Positions 22,405 to 35,690 of a stretch of DNA of 64,000 nt are shown here, in pieces; position 1 is the first letter of the stretch; each line of letters opens with the position of its first letter. The notes under the pieces were generated by a model. The model made no database searches. It saw only the letters and a list, made by a program, of their open reading frames with translations, and was not told the origin of the DNA. The stretch is from positions 5,053,692-5,117,691 of the forward strand of contig NC_089322.1 of the NCBI RefSeq assembly GCF_036669915.1, written 5' to 3'. The stretch comes from Pocillopora verrucosa (Eukaryota > Cnidaria > Anthozoa > Scleractinia > Pocilloporidae). A program made the translations under genes and the position numbers.

Positions 22405-23093
22405 TATTCTCTATGTAATCCTCTTTTTCCCACTTTTATGCAGGCATACACAATGAGTTTGTTAAATAGCACCAGAAAAATCTCTAGATTTTTAACCAAA
22501 GTTGTTTGGGTTTATTGTATATTTGTATTTATTGTATTATTGTTATCTGATCAATAACACTATGACCAGATTATAGTAAATCAGTCAAGTAACGTTCTGT
22601 TCCTCACCGGAAATACACTGTTTTTCTTCGTGAGCTCTCAGCGTTATAGGCTGACTTATCTTCTTACGGAAGACTTTGGTGCTTTAACAAAAAGTGGACG
22701 AGGTCAAATTTATTACCTATGCAAATTACGGCCACTGGAAAACTACGAACTCTTACATCGCGATTATCCTATAACATCAGCAATGAAATAAATATATTTG
22801 CCTAATTACGTAATTGGGAAAACAATCAGTTTCTGCAATTACGATTATTCACAACGTGATATGCAAACATAAAAATCGGAAAAGCATTCATAAGGCTTTC
22901 CTATCAGAGCTTACTTCACTAAATACTTTTAGATAACAAAACCCGAGTACCTAAGTTTCCCAAACATTCTGAAACTTGCGCTTTCACAGTTTTTTAGGGT
23001 ATCCCGAGGTTTTGAGTATTCAGATCACTTCTGTTTTGGGTATCCCCTCTTGGCTATTACTTTGAAAGTGAAACGGCAAAAATAATAGGGACC

Positions 23094-23440
23094 TTAAGCA
23101 AACCACGACGGGGACGGCAACGAGGACATGGAAAAGCAAAAGATCTAATTGGCGGAACAATAGCTCAGCACGCGCATTTTAAAACTTTTTACATTTCTTA
23201 GCCGTCCTATGCAAAACAACAACGTGAATTCACCACGATTTGCGTCGTCTGCGAACCGAAACCGCGACGGCAAATTATTTTAATTTGCATTTGGAACTCA
23301 ACGCTTCTTTTATATGTTATGCTGAAGTTGAGGTGTGGTGCCGTACGAGACGGCAAACAAATGCAGCCATTTTTAAAATTCTAATTAAAGGCAGAAATTA
23401 ATTTTTAAATCGAAGTCTTCCTTGCATTAACTGCTTTATT
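23094..23440. mobile_element. GGGACCTTAAGC-type miniature element, one end
   Basis: The left terminus GGGACCTTAAGCAAACCACG is followed by GACGGGGACGGCAACGAGG and, near 23,255, AACCGAAACCGCGACGGC. The matching opposite terminus (GCTTAAGGTCCC) is missing here, but it is present near 315-330, 51,385 and 53,100. The part 23,290-23,420 equals 168-300 of the window. Confidence 0.45.
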
Positions 23441-25364
23441 TTTCTCCAATTATTCTGTGTAGCTGAAATCGGACAGTGTAATCTGACATTTGGCTGTAAT
23501 CGGACAGTTGGCTGTAATCGGACACCTATAATCGGACAGTTGCAATTGAAGAAGCATTATACTAAGTCCACTCAGCTAAATCCACCAATCACAGAATTGA
23601 TTGCAATAACCATAGCAACAACCACTTATCTTGAAAAAAGAAAACTGGTGAATTTCAAAAATGGAGTAATTTTTTCCTTTTTCACGTTGTCTCTACCGGA
23701 GATGTTTGTCCAAAATGTAATTGTTGTTTACGGAAATTTTTAATCACTCGGTATGATTACAGACCGAATTGGATTCCCCTTGACCCTATTACGATAATCA
23801 ATCATCAATCATAAAGTTCGATAAGTTAATCACATTCCAAGCGGCAGTTTAAATCAACCAATCAAACAATTTACGCCTCCTCGCTAAGTCTTTTAACGCA
23901 AATTTTCTTTCTTTTCTTTCATAACCTGGCTGTTTTTCTTTTCTCAGAAATTGTAATTTTCATGATTAATTGGTAAGAAGACTTTGTCCAGTTCAGTCTG
24001 AAATCGTACACGTGATAAACAAATCGGACTTCCGCTGCGCGGTCGTCCGACTTTTTCATCACTCCTGTGATTACAGACTCCACTCAGTCTTATTACAATT
24101 ACATACATGATCATAGTGAATTCAAGGAAGTTGCTTTGTTGTTGTTGCTGATGAGAAACCGGGTTTTTACAAGTAATGAGCTCATTTATCTGGCGAATGT
24201 CCCTGAAAACAAATATTTTCATGGCAGATGAGGATCATTGATAAGATGTGAGGCGACAAAGGTTTGACAGGGTCGCTTTGTAACAGATCCATTTCTCTTC
24301 GGTGGCGAACTTTGCACAACGTTACGCTTCTTAACAGTCACAGAATAAAGACTGACCGAGAAAACAGGGCTGATTCGTTGCAGGCTTTGCCATTCATTAA
24401 AACTTTACTCATGCAAAATTCATCTAATTAACAATTTACGATAACTATGTACTGAGTACATGACAGAGTGCCAATTATCCTTCTACTTACACTTACCAAG
24501 TTGTCGACCTCGTGGTTGATGCTTTTGAAAGTGAAACGACAGAAAAAAACTTGAATGAGAGATGTTCATGACTTTTCCCCACATTCGAAAACCTCCTTCT
24601 CTTGACTAACCTTAATCGCGACCGTTTTGTTATTCAGGAAAGAACACAAAATTTGCTGAGGGCATATTCAGTTAGATTTTAAAACCATTTTTAAACCGGA
24701 GTCTGTTTTTTTTAACAACTTAAAATATAGGTAAAACCCTATCTGAAATTCTGATATTAGTCTAGTTCACAAAGTTTGATGAACAGCATTTAACTGTGAT
24801 TGTTTTGTTGTTCAGATGAGAACGCAAACATTTAGAACACCCTGAGGGTATATTTTTAGATATTAAACCATTCTCTACGGCTGTTTCTTTTAATTTTAAC
24901 ACCTTAAAATCGTTTGTTTGTAAAGCCTAAGCTGACACTTTGATACAAATACAATTCACAAAAGTTTGCCAGATGGCTGGCATTTTAACTTTAATTTTGA
25001 ACTAATGTTCTTAACGCGCAGCTAAGCGAAGCATAGCAACAGGTTTCTACGTAGACTCCAATACGTAAATGTGCCACCAGCTTACTCGCTCACTGACCCA
25101 TTCAGGTGTAGACACTATTAGGAATAAGTAACTTTGATCTAGTTCTTTTATGATCCAAAAAGAACTTTTGGATTTACTCATCACGTGGGGAAACCAAAAA
25201 CTTTCCCTCCTCAGTCACTTATTTCTCCAAAGGCAACTTGTTGATATTTTCAGCGATTGCGGAGTGCTTTTATTGCGTAGCTTGACAATTAGACAACGAT
25301 AATATTACTGGAAAACGAAACCCCTCAGAAATCAGTATTCTACTTTCGAGAAAAAAAACATAAA

Positions 25365-25660
25365 ACAAATGTTAATTCAGCCGCAGGCAAATTAATTATT
25401 TTTAATTGCGAGTATTCAAAGAAGCAGGCAAGGAATATAGTCATCAGTATGATATCTACTTTCCCTTTTCTTAGATTTTTGGATGTTTTTTCGTGGTGAT
25501 CAGTGGTGACCATATATTGACTACTAACTCAAAGTAGTATTGAATGAGTTTTAAGCGTTAACAGTCTGAGCTCGACAAGAAAGATATTTCTTAGTTAGTA
25601 CTACAGCGTTCTAGATATTTCTTAATTTTTACTACAGCGTTCTAGAAACTTTCCTGACAT
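25365..25660. repeat. Left inverted arm, copy B
   Basis: Counterpart of 3,845-4,140. The mirrored partner is at about 27,695-27,975. Confidence 0.6.
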
Positions 25661-25739
25661 TGTGCAATATGGCAATATTCGAAAACATTGTTTCAGCAGT
25701 TTATTACCAAGTAATGACTCTACTTATCAAACCAATGTC

Positions 25740-27690
25740 GCTGGAAACGAACCTTTTCATAGCTGATGAGGATGATTGGTAAGATGTGAAACCACTAAGG
25801 TTTAACGGAGTCGCTTTGAAACAACTTCATTCACTTCGCTTGAGATTTTTGCATAACATTACATGACTTTATAGGCGTAGGAAAAATGTCAACAAAACAG
25901 GATTCATTTTGGGAGGGCGAGGGGTCTCGATGGGGTCATCTTTCTTTGTGAGCAGCCGTTTCATAGACTGACCTCTTTTCTCATGGGAGATCTTGGTACT
26001 TTCACAAAAAGCGAGCAAGCTCACGTGAATTACCAGTGAAAATTATGGACACTGGAAAACCACGAACTGTGACACTGCGAATATCCTCTGACTTCAGTAA
26101 AGGAAAAAATGCATTATGAATATGTCTTAATGACGGAAAAGTACGTTTTTACTATGTAGGCAATTACAGTGAATTTAGGCAAGTTTCAGTTTCTCTAAGA
26201 AAATTAAAACATCTCTCTTCTTAAGCGCGCGGCGTCATGACTTATCTTCTTATGTGAGACTGGCGCTTTAACAGACAAAGAAACAGATTACGGCCTTAGA
26301 AATATATGTACCGTAAAACCGGCCGCGAGCAACCAAAGATTTAAGTGAAGGGTATCTCCACCATGAAACGCTTGTGTACAAGTTGAGAACGGAAATTACA
26401 TTCGAATCTATCGCGATCTCTATATCGTTCGTTGAACTATCCTGAAACAAAGTCGAGTTAATAGCTAATGCAGATCATAGCCACTGGAAAACCACGTAAT
26501 GAGGCACCACGGATTTCCTTCAGCGAGGGACAGTCCACAACATAAATAGAGGTCTGATTTTAGTTTTATGATCATCAATTTCTCAAATTGAACGACACTC
26601 AATAACCTTAGTTAATGAGGATAAATTATACGGTATGAGCCACAGAGATTTGAAAAAGTCGCCGTAGAACGAATTTATCGGACCGTGGTGGCGATTCAAT
26701 CGCCCCATAAACCGCTTTACGAAGGGCTAACGCTCGAAATGAGACATAACTACACATAGCAAACACAAGGATCGAAAAAAACCGTTATCTTTGCCGTTAG
26801 TGCCTTACCTCGGCTACAGTTACTAAATAACTAAAGCTGATAAAAAAACCGAGCGACTAGAAAAGATTTTCAATCGCACTTACCAAGATGTTGAAAATGT
26901 GGCTGATGCTTTGCGAATGAAACAACAAAAATAACGAATTACAGTCGGGACTTTTTTCAACCTTCCGAACTTCTGCTGTCACAGTGTTCTGGGTATCCAG
27001 ATCCCATGTGTTTTAAGTAATTCCCCTCTCCCCTCTGGGCTAATCGAAATAAAAACGAAAAGTTTCAATTGCGCAATTTTTTGTGTGTGTTCGTATCCCC
27101 GTCTATCGCGTCCTATTTAGGTTGAAATTTTGAACAGTTAGTGATCATATGATAAAATTCTTATTGATGTGAGTTTGGTTTGGCTCTCGTTCATGAAGCA
27201 AGAACTTCGCTGCGCTCGGTCCATAGATCATGACCCCGAGCCAAGTATAAGTTCCCGTCCGGCCCTTCCACTCAATCAATAAGTACTCAGTATTTCGGTT
27301 TCCTAGAACACAATTTTTATCACTGATGATGTAATTGAACAAAAAAAATGAAAAGTGTTATTATTTTTTATTCTTTTTTAAATAGGGAACGTCAGGCTTA
27401 TGTGTTGATCTCTTTGAAAGATTTGATTTTCATCACAAGATCGATCACAGTACAACTTAAGTTTCTTTCTCTAAACGGTAAGCTATATGTGCATGATAAT
27501 CGACTCCTTGTAATCGTGAACTTTTCATTTTCTAACGGGTGTGATTTGCATGATCGAAGGCAAAAATGCTAAAAAAAACTAAGTGACTGTATTCGGTTTG
27601 GCACGTCACACTTTACTAGGGATGAAAAATGAATCATTTTACCCTGTTTAATGTGAAACGTCAGGCTTAAGTGTTCATCCCTTTAAAGGG
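25740..27690. repeat. 2 kb repeat unit, member 2
   Basis: Counterpart of 4,200-6,160. It keeps the minus-strand open stretch at 26,268-26,450, the hammerhead-like remnant at 26,721-26,739 and the plus-strand open stretch at 27,348-27,572. Small indels relative to member 1 shift the frame near 27,350. Confidence 0.7.
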
Positions 27691-27694
27691 ATGA

Positions 27695-27975
27695 ACACTT
27701 AAAGTTTCCTTAACTTCAGGAAAGTTTCTAGAATGCTGTAGCACTAATTAAGGTGAATCTTTCATGTCGGGCTAAGACTATTTACATTTAAAAGTCATTG
27801 AATACTACTTTGAGTCAGTATTCAATATACGGTCACCACTGATCACCACAAAAAAACCCAAAAAACTAAAATACTAAGAAAAGGGAAACTAGATATTGTA
27901 CTGATGACTATATTCCTCGCCTGCTTCTCTGAATACTCGCTATGAAAAATGATTGATTTGCTTGTGGCTGAATTT
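27695..27975. repeat. Right inverted arm, copy B
   Basis: Counterpart of 6,175-6,455, preceded by the same perfect palindrome (about 27,665-27,704). Confidence 0.6.
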
Positions 27976-29831
27976 ACGTTTATTATGCACATAATGGTTA
28001 ACATTATTTACAATGATGTTAACCATTATTCGTACTATATAGCCAAATTTTGATGCTTAGCCGTAAAAGCCATCACCCCATTGAGACCCTCCTTCTACTA
28101 TGCTGAGCCCATAATTCTCAAATGCGACTTGTTTGGCTATGACCGTGTACCCTTGGAAAACGAAGTTTCCCCGAATTTCGAGAAATCTGGTAATGTTGAC
28201 ATAAATTCTAAATTAAACGGGAGGCAAGCTTGGAAAGCTTGCAATTATTTATTATTTTTCGAAGACAAGGAGGAATATTAGCCATCATGAATTTTCATCA
28301 TTAAAATGTTGACTCGGTATTAGCGCCCTCTAATGGCAATTTTCTTGTAATTTTCTGAGGAAAATAGGAAACGAAAAGGTAAAAGCAGCGGGAAATGCCA
28401 TTGCGAGTTTTTTAGGAAAGTGCCTTCTGGATGCACGGATCCCAAAACGTAACTGTAGTGCAGTCCATTTCCCCCACCTCTCTAGTTAAGCTTCTGCCTA
28501 AAATTGTACGTTGTGAGGTTCCTAAAAAGATTTAGATGATTAGATGAGTCATTTTTACAACAGTAATTGATTTAATTAGAAAACAAACATACAGGCTGTA
28601 ATTCTTCGAAAAATTCACTAACTAGTTTGAAGGCCCATTTCCAACCTTGATGCAACGCGGTCGTTTGTTTTTGTTTTGAACCAACGCTTTTGTTTAAATA
28701 GCGCCTCTGATTGGTCAGTTATTTTAACCTTGTCACGTCTCAAAATATTTTCTGCGTTTTCTCCGATGAATTTGAAGAGCTTATCAAAATAATTCTGTTT
28801 AAAAGAGTTCTATACGTTTTAATCCGACATGGAATCAGGTGAACCATTGATTTAGTAGATTCCGAGGCAGTAAACGCTTATGGATCGGTTGTTGTTAAAG
28901 AGGAACGCGAAAATCCTTGCGAGCATTTCGAAGAAGGTTGATCCACCACGTTTTCATTCATTTATCAATTTTTTTTAATTGTAGTTTGCCATCCTTGTTA
29001 AATAGGACCAAGGGTCAGTTGAAGTTTCCTGCCCGTGGAGAGGAACTTGCGCTCGAAAGAGTGGTCGAGGTTATTGTCCATGCAAAGCAGCAAATAAGAA
29101 TTGTAACGCAAACTGTCAGTGTCCCTGACGTTCCATCAACGAAGTGACTAAACTTAAAATAATTAAACGTTCGATAGTCCGATATTTTTCCATATTTCTC
29201 TTCGAAATCAAAAAATGTTCTACCTTTATTTACAATTCTCAAGCGCTTCCAGGCAGCCTAAAAATTTCGAACTTGATGTTTCTCGCTAACCCTGTATACA
29301 GAGTACGAAGCCATCCAAGCGCTTGACACTTAAAAACTTTTCAATGACACGGCTGGACACGGTCCTCAAATAACTCCATATTTCTCTTTGAAATATACCA
29401 ATTTTTAGTTGGAAAATATTCTACATTCATTGACAATCCTCAAGCGCTTCTAGAAAGTGAAAAAAATGCCAACGTTATCTGTTTCGCTGACCTTGTACAC
29501 AGAGTGCAGAAATCAAAGCTCCCGTTTTTTGAAGAAAAGTGAAAACAATCATATCTTTGGGAAACAATTTAACTAAACTCCATTTCTTAAGGAAATTACT
29601 TTTAGCAATCCTCTTACTTTCTGGACCTAACAGAAAATGTTTGAGTTGTTGAGTTATAATTATTATTTTTTAATTTAAAAAATAACTGTATTTTAAAGAA
29701 AGCGACAAAACGTTTGAGTCTGTAAAAAATGTTCAAAGCGTTGAAAGTTGAATTCTATAGTAAGTAGAACAATGCTTAGTAAGATGAATAGTGACAACAT
29801 GAAAAGAGGTAAAGCATGAAAGTGTGAGAAT
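27975..29831. other. Repeat mosaic, no gene seen
   Basis: Counterpart of 6,455-9,718 but shorter. The tandem repeat at 29,158-29,510 is cut after one and a half units, where the sequence continues with the equivalent of 9,393. No credible coding region. Confidence 0.4.
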
Positions 29832-31270
29832 TAAAAAGATATATTTAGATTTACATGGTGTAATTGCTGATTCAAAGATGGTTGTTCTCTTTGAATATGA
29901 ATAGCCTCTTTTATCTTAAGCTGAAAGCTGGTGGAGGCGTGATCTAAAACATGGAAGTTATCTGTAGAACACAAAGCGCGACGACGTGGAGAATCTTTCA
30001 GATGCCTGAGAATGTGTGAGGCCCTGTCACTGACTTAGTGCTCTCTAACACGTGTGAAAAAAGGAAGGAAGAGGTTTCACCGACGTAACAGGCATTATAG
30101 CCAGTCCATACAAACTTATAAACTACAGGTGAACGGAGCCCGTCAGGGACAGGGTCTTTCACACCAAACAAGTTACCGATTTTGGAGGAAGAGAAAAGCA
30201 GTTTGATATCCAAGTCATTGCAATAGCGCTTAATAAAATGGCGGATCTTTTTTTGAGTGATAGCAGAGAAGTGGCCTATGTAGGGTAGCTTAAAGTAGAA
30301 CGTAGGTGAAGTGGTAGAAAGGGAATCCCGGGGATGATGATTGTTTTGGGTCCCAGTGATGTAACGGTTTATAATCTTCTCGATTAAATGAGCAGGGAAA
30401 AGATTCTTTTTTAGAATATCAGTAAGTTTGTTAATGTCCTCGTGAAACCCTAACCGGGTGTTATTAATCTTGTAGGCCCTATCAACGAGTGTCTTAATGA
30501 GACCTACTTTGTAAGAGTACGAGCTGAAGCTGAAATAATTAGTTAGTAACCCAGTGAAAGTTTTCTTGCGGTAAATCCCAGTTAGAGAGGAATTGGGCTA
30601 ATGGTTGTCAACCAGGACATCTAAAAAGGGTAATTTGTAATTAATCTGCTTTTCCATAGTGAACTTGATGTTAGGGTGCCTAGAGTTGATATAGTCCAAA
30701 AATACAGTGGCATCTCGATCTGGGTTAAATAAGCAAAAAGTATCATCAACATACTGGCGATAAAATAAAATTGTAGAGCCATGAAGGTTTTCCAACCAAA
30801 GTTTTTCGTGATGTCCCATAAAAAGATTGACTAAGACAGGGGCAATGGGGGACCCCATGGCTACGCCATCTATTTGATCATAAAAAGAACCATTAAATAT
30901 GAAATGAGTCTGGGCGGTAACTCCAATGAAGAGACTTCTAAGTTCAGATTTGTTCAACTTAATGTCGGGATTACCGTCGGAAATGTAATTGACCGCTAAG
31001 TCAATACACTCCTCAAGAGGTATGTTAGTAAAGAGACTTTCAACATCAAAAGAGACCATAAACTTACGAGATATAGATAACGATTAGATGTCCTGTACAA
31101 AAGTAAAAGTGTCAGTGGCACAGTAATCAGTTGGAATGTGAGATGAGATGCCAGGTTGTAATTGTATGTTCCTAAAGAAGATACGATGGAGCGAAATGGC
31201 GGTGTAGAGTTAGCTTCACGATTCTTATGCATTTTTGGGAGGGCCGTAAATTCTTGCTGGAAGAGGGGGA
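29831..31270 (-). mobile_element. Penelope-like retroelement, 5'-truncated, copy B
   Basis: Same insertion as at 9,718-11,510, here without the SINE. The minus strand reads LPARIYGPPKMHK near 31,260, then SSLGTYNYNLA, an in-frame stop at 31,084-31,086, SFDVESLFTNIP, GVAMGSPIAP, YVDD, a second in-frame stop at 30,598-30,600, a frameshift, and the GIY-YIG-type stretch VVYKFVW..YNACYVGET (29,998-30,213). The coding region starts at the same 5' truncation point as in copy A, so the element was inserted before the duplication. Confidence 0.88.
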
Positions 31271-31523
31271 GTGGTGTAGAGAGGCGAAGACCAAATTTTT
31301 ATTTGAGAGTGTTTTAGGACAGAATATTAACACATTACGAGGGTTGTCTCGTTATGAGCTGAAATCGAAAACACGGGTAGATGCTCAGCTAGAGAGCGTG
31401 AAGGTTACAACTTTTTTTTAAACAATTACAGCTCTCGAAAAGTCAGGCATTGATATCCCAAGAACCCATCTTTAATTCTGAGCCGCTTACAGAATAAAAC
31501 TTAAGACGATTCACGTGAGGTTC

Positions 31524-32231
31524 TCAGCGCACAAAAATGTTTCCATGTGGGTTTTGCACGTTTCTCAACTGGTTTGGTCGATTTTTACCACAAGGATCAT
31601 GAGTTGGTGAGTTAATTCTTGTGTCCCCGTCAAAGTAGTAATAAGTACTTCCAGCAGTGAGGAGAGGTCTGCGACTGGGAAGACTCATAAATTTTGGTAC
31701 CGTTCCAGTGCACTGATTAGAAACCTGCTTCACCAGTTTACAAGAAAGTGACCCCTTCTTGTGTTGCACTATGCTACCAGAACCTTCCTTGCATGCAATC
31801 CAGTTGTCGATGTTGCTCTTGATCAGGAATTCCTTGCCAATGCTGCGCCACAAAGAAAAGTCCATGGCCTCATACTGCGTCTCGCTCAGTGGAACTGTTT
31901 TAGACACTCGAACGTTAGCGCCGCTAGCTGACCAAGATGGGCGCGGAGTGACAGCGTTTCGGCCGGTCCAGAAGCTTGAGTAGGTAGTGAAAGTGTAACT
32001 GTAAACTAGCGTCCAACCCCCTCCGTCTGTTTGCTGGTCGCAGTAGACCTGGAAAGCGTTACTACGGGAACCGCCATCAGGATCTATCCAATAGACGCCT
32101 GACACGGCGTAAGGGGACTTCTCATTGAGCACCTTACAGTTCAGCACTGCTAAGTCTTTGGACAATCCTATGAAGTCTATAAAAACAAGACAGAAATGTA
32201 GCCAGAGGGCATTCCTGTCAAATTTGCTCAT
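31524..32231 (-). CDS. Fibrinogen-related (FReD-like) exon, copy B
   Basis: This 235-residue frame differs from the copy at 11,761-12,468 at four residues only (Y14C, K36N, and K to I and S to F in the C-terminal half). GGGWTLV, NWIACKEG, YYYFDGDTR and DPCGKNRP are unchanged, as is the TTTTTATAG acceptor-like site inside the first codons. Both copies keep an open frame, which fits either very recent duplication or selection. I found no signal-peptide exon that joins in phase, so the full gene structure is unknown. Confidence 0.8.
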   Translation of the reverse strand: MSKFDRNALWLHFCLVFIDFIGLSKDLAVLNCKVLNEKSPYAVSGVYWIDPDGGSRSNAFQVYCDQQTDGGGWTLVYSYTFTTYSSFWTGRNAVTPRPSWSASGANVRVSKTVPLSETQYEAMDFSLWRSIGKEFLIKSNIDNWIACKEGSGSIVQHKKGSLSCKLVKQVSNQCTGTVPKFMSLPSRRPLLTAGSTYYYFDGDTRINSPTHDPCGKNRPNQLRNVQNPHGNIFVR

Positions 32232-34359
32232 AAATGATTTTCTGACTGTATATATATCACTGAACGCTGGTTAATTTCGGGCGAAAGAATAAAATTAAGG
32301 GTATCTAATCCCCTATTTTTCTCAGAAGTATAACTCCAGCCCAATTATTTTGTTGGATCACAGATTGGTGCTGGGTCTATTGCAATTCAAGACTTAGTTA
32401 TATAAAAATATTATACATAAATATAAATCTCCAAATCAATTAATCGACAAAGTAGAAACTCTAAAAGAAAAATAAAAAGTATTTTTCGGTTCTAAAGATT
32501 TCTTGAGTAGGATGTATGCATGGGCAGCCAAAACTCTAAGGTAAACTTAAAAATTCATCCAGTGATGTAAAAGTTAATAATACCCTGAGGTCGAGAAGAA
32601 AACGAAATAAAAGATCATCAAATGAAACAACATCATTCCAGTGTAAAGATCCTGAATTGATCGATGGCTAAAATGGAATTTTCTGTCGATCCTTTTGTCG
32701 AGATCCAAGTTGCAATACTACCGGCCGATAAATATGCTTTTAAATGTTTAAAGTCTTCAAAGAAACAGGGTAAAACTCGTGGTAATTTATTTTTAAACTC
32801 AATCATCCATGTCATCTAATTAATAAAGGTTTTGTAACAGTATTGATGTTTTGACAGCTGATGAGACTATTTGCCCTGAGGAGTTTATAAGGAAAACGCA
32901 CGATTTTGCATTCATGATGACTATCAATAACAATAACCCATTTTTTTTTTTACAATTTACTCAGAAGAAATAGTTGATGAGGCAAGCAATAAACTAGTTT
33001 GTACTTTAAGATAACCTTGTGCAGCCTTCTTTTTATAATTTTAGATGTAATCAAGCCAAGTGCATTAGATGTTTTAATCAAACATAATATTATACCCATA
33101 AAAACGTATTTACATTCCACTGACCGATTCTTGTTCATCAAAGAAAAGTTGTGAGTTCCTACCTCGATACAAAAAGAAGGGGCATTTGTAAATAACGTTA
33201 TTTTCTGGTTGAAAGAAAATCTCAAAAGCACTTAAAATTTTAAGTGCAAATACCTCTTTGCGGCGTTAATTTGTTATATATTTTACACAGTCATTTATGA
33301 GTTAGTTCGTGCATGAAATGAACATGTTCGCGAATTCGGTAGTCGTATGTAAATTTACGACCAAGTCAACTTAATTTTGCGTTTTAATGTACTGAAAAAT
33401 TAAAGCGTATGTGAAATTATTTCGAAAAACAGTCGACAGAAAGTAATCATGAAAATAAAACATCAAAAGATGTCGTGCCATTACCAAGTTGCGTCCACCC
33501 TAAGAGAACGTGCGTGGTGTCGATGATAAATCGTGTCCAAAAAAATTGTGGTTTAAGTTTTGATTTCGTTCTTGAAGTGGAAAAAAAGGAATTGTTGGTG
33601 GGCCGCTAAAAAGGACACGCGACTACAGGCTGTTGATCATGGTTTGTAGGGAAAGAAACGCCGTTTAAAAGTTTTAAACATATAGCGTCATTCACATTTA
33701 AGAGCTAATGTCAGCATGCATCAAACAAACAGCGGCAAGTCACCCAAATTTTTTTTCCCTCCTACTTTTATATTTTGTAGCCCAATATGTTCTAATAATT
33801 ATGGTGTGGTTTTTTTGTAAAAATATATTTTAGTTTTCGAGAAATAATTTTTTTCGTTCGACCGCTCAAATATGCAAATTTTCACCGTGAATATTACCCG
33901 AGTTGTGTGACCTCATGTATCGAATGTACCGGACCTTCGGTATTTCTGTGAACATAATCCTTTGTTTTATCATCTAAACTTAATCCCCTGTCGTTATTGA
34001 AGCTGCCAAAGAAATATTTACTTTTTGGTGAATATTTTTGTGCGACATACTTTTCCTATGTCGAAAAGTAGCATCAAAACAAAGACAGTTTTAACAATGA
34101 CCGATATGACACAATCTACTGAGCTTCAAGCTTTCATAAGACAAAAGGTCGGTTACAAAGTTACTGTAAAAATTTCCTTGTGTATTTGTGTTGTTCTATC
34201 TTAAGACGAACTCAAAGTCCGGCAAAATCTACTTGATAGCGACTGTGAAATGTACATGGTGCGCCTTCTTGTCGCCACCGTTAACTGGCATAAGGGCCTC
34301 TTCATATGAGCCCGGTTGACCGGGCTAGCCCGGTTACCGAGATCTCGCCTCACTCCTAT

Positions 34360-34500
34360 TTCCTTTGTAAAAATTTCGATGTGTTCATATGAGAAGGCGG
34401 GCCAGCCCGGTTACCGAGATCTCGGTTGTAGAAACCGAGATCTCGGTTGTAGAAACCGAGATCTCGGTTGTAGAAACCGAGATCTCGGTAACCGGGATGA
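34360..34500. repeat. 21-bp palindromic tandem repeats at the Harbinger 5' end
   Basis: CCGAGATCTCGG, itself a perfect palindrome, repeats about four times with a 21-base period joined by TTGTAGAAA, bordered by CCCGGTTACC and GGTAACCGGG. Such subterminal repeats are typical binding sites for the transposase or the Myb-like accessory protein; that role is inferred. A further CCCGGTTACCGGGATGAAAA piece near 34,527 has an inverted counterpart near 38,575. Confidence 0.8.
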
Positions 34501-34622
34501 AATATTTTCCCATATGAACACTCCAGCCCGGTTACCGGGATGAAAATTTTTCAACTACGCATGCCTTGTAAGGACGCTGACTAAACGGAACGCAGCTCAC
34601 GCGACCTACAACGCGTGCAAAC

Positions 34623-35690
34623 ATGGCGGATGGCGAAGTGTCTTCCACCTTGACTTCGAAGAGATTCCGTTGGGAAACAGACACGGTAAGGCAGTTGATC
34701 GACTGTTTACTTGAATACAAATCAAAAATGGCCTATAGAAACCTTGATTTCGACGCCGATAAACAAATTCAGTACCAAGAACTGCGAGTGGACATGACGA
34801 AGCTTCATGAGGACGATGAATCTATATTTGGTCCTGTGGCTGCTTTCAAGTTACCGGATGATTTCAAAACCCGTTCAAAGGAAGAGCAGGCCAAAGCAAA
34901 GCATCGTGTAAAAGAGTCAAAAGATATGATAACGAAAGGACAGAAGAGAGTGATGGAAAAGGTGAAGGAAATCAGACAGAGTTTCTCTAAAGCTGTAGTT
35001 TCTGGAAGTAGGAGTGGCAGTGGAAAACTTGTTTACGAATTTTACGACAAACTGATAACATTGTGGGGTGGTTCTGCCGGAACAGAGCCCCTTTCTTATG
35101 GTGTAGGAGGAGATGATTTTCTGGAAGACAATAAAGTTGTCCAATGTCACAATCCAGAAGATGACAGCTTAAGTTTGGATTTGGAAACTGCAGGTACTTC
35201 AGCTGGTTCAAGTGATCTAGGCCCTGGAGATGATGGGGGTAGTGCAAGTGGCGATGTGGCACCTGGTAACAAACGCAAAGCTAACTGTGTACCAAAGCTA
35301 ATCGACAACAAAAGAATGCATTTGGAAAAAAAGCTTTCTGCTGCCCAGAGGGATGGGTTGCTTATTAAAGAAGCTAAGGAAGATGCCCAATTTCGAAAGG
35401 ACCTTGCTGAGGCAATGCGGGAGTCTACAGCAAGTTTTTCTCATAGTATTGAAAGTGTTAGTAAAGCTATGACTGATCTAGGTGCAGGAGTTTGTCGACC
35501 AATCGAGATGCTATCACAAGCATTGCAACAACCTTATGCAGTACGTGCACCTGTAAATCAGAATTTGTTCTATCAAAACCCAATGCAAGTTGCACCTCAG
35601 GCTGCTGAGGGTGTTTATGCCCAGCTGTTTAGCCAACATGGTAGCCAGCAAGATCCAGGAAGCAGTGGAAGCTTTTATTATCAACCATAG
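34623..35690 (+). CDS. PIF/Harbinger accessory ORF, Myb/SANT-like protein
   Basis: A 355-residue frame 330 bases inside the left terminal repeat. Residues about 14-65 (FRWETDTVRQLIDCLLEYKS..) look like a Myb/SANT-type trihelical domain with spaced Trp/Leu positions, closed by ITLWGG near residue 147. A Ser/Gly-rich linker, a KRKANCVPK basic patch that may act in nuclear import, and an Ala/Glu-rich helix follow. PIF/Harbinger elements commonly encode such a second protein, which binds the element ends and helps bring the transposase into the nucleus. The first ATG is used, with no upstream in-frame alternative inside the element. Confidence 0.85.
   Translation: MADGEVSSTLTSKRFRWETDTVRQLIDCLLEYKSKMAYRNLDFDADKQIQYQELRVDMTKLHEDDESIFGPVAAFKLPDDFKTRSKEEQAKAKHRVKESKDMITKGQKRVMEKVKEIRQSFSKAVVSGSRSGSGKLVYEFYDKLITLWGGSAGTEPLSYGVGGDDFLEDNKVVQCHNPEDDSLSLDLETAGTSAGSSDLGPGDDGGSASGDVAPGNKRKANCVPKLIDNKRMHLEKKLSAAQRDGLLIKEAKEDAQFRKDLAEAMRESTASFSHSIESVSKAMTDLGAGVCRPIEMLSQALQQPYAVRAPVNQNLFYQNPMQVAPQAAEGVYAQLFSQHGSQQDPGSSGSFYYQP

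Noticed and set aside
30598..31059. Functional reverse transcriptase gene in copy B
   Set aside because: In-frame stops on both sides and a frameshift before the endonuclease mark it as a dead fragment.
34360..34500. CRISPR-like array
   Set aside because: The repeats are strictly tandem with constant short linkers, lie just inside a transposon end, and the genome is eukaryotic.
34917..35262. Minus-strand frames inside the Harbinger accessory gene
   Set aside because: They overlap a well-supported gene in antisense, with no motif and no start context.
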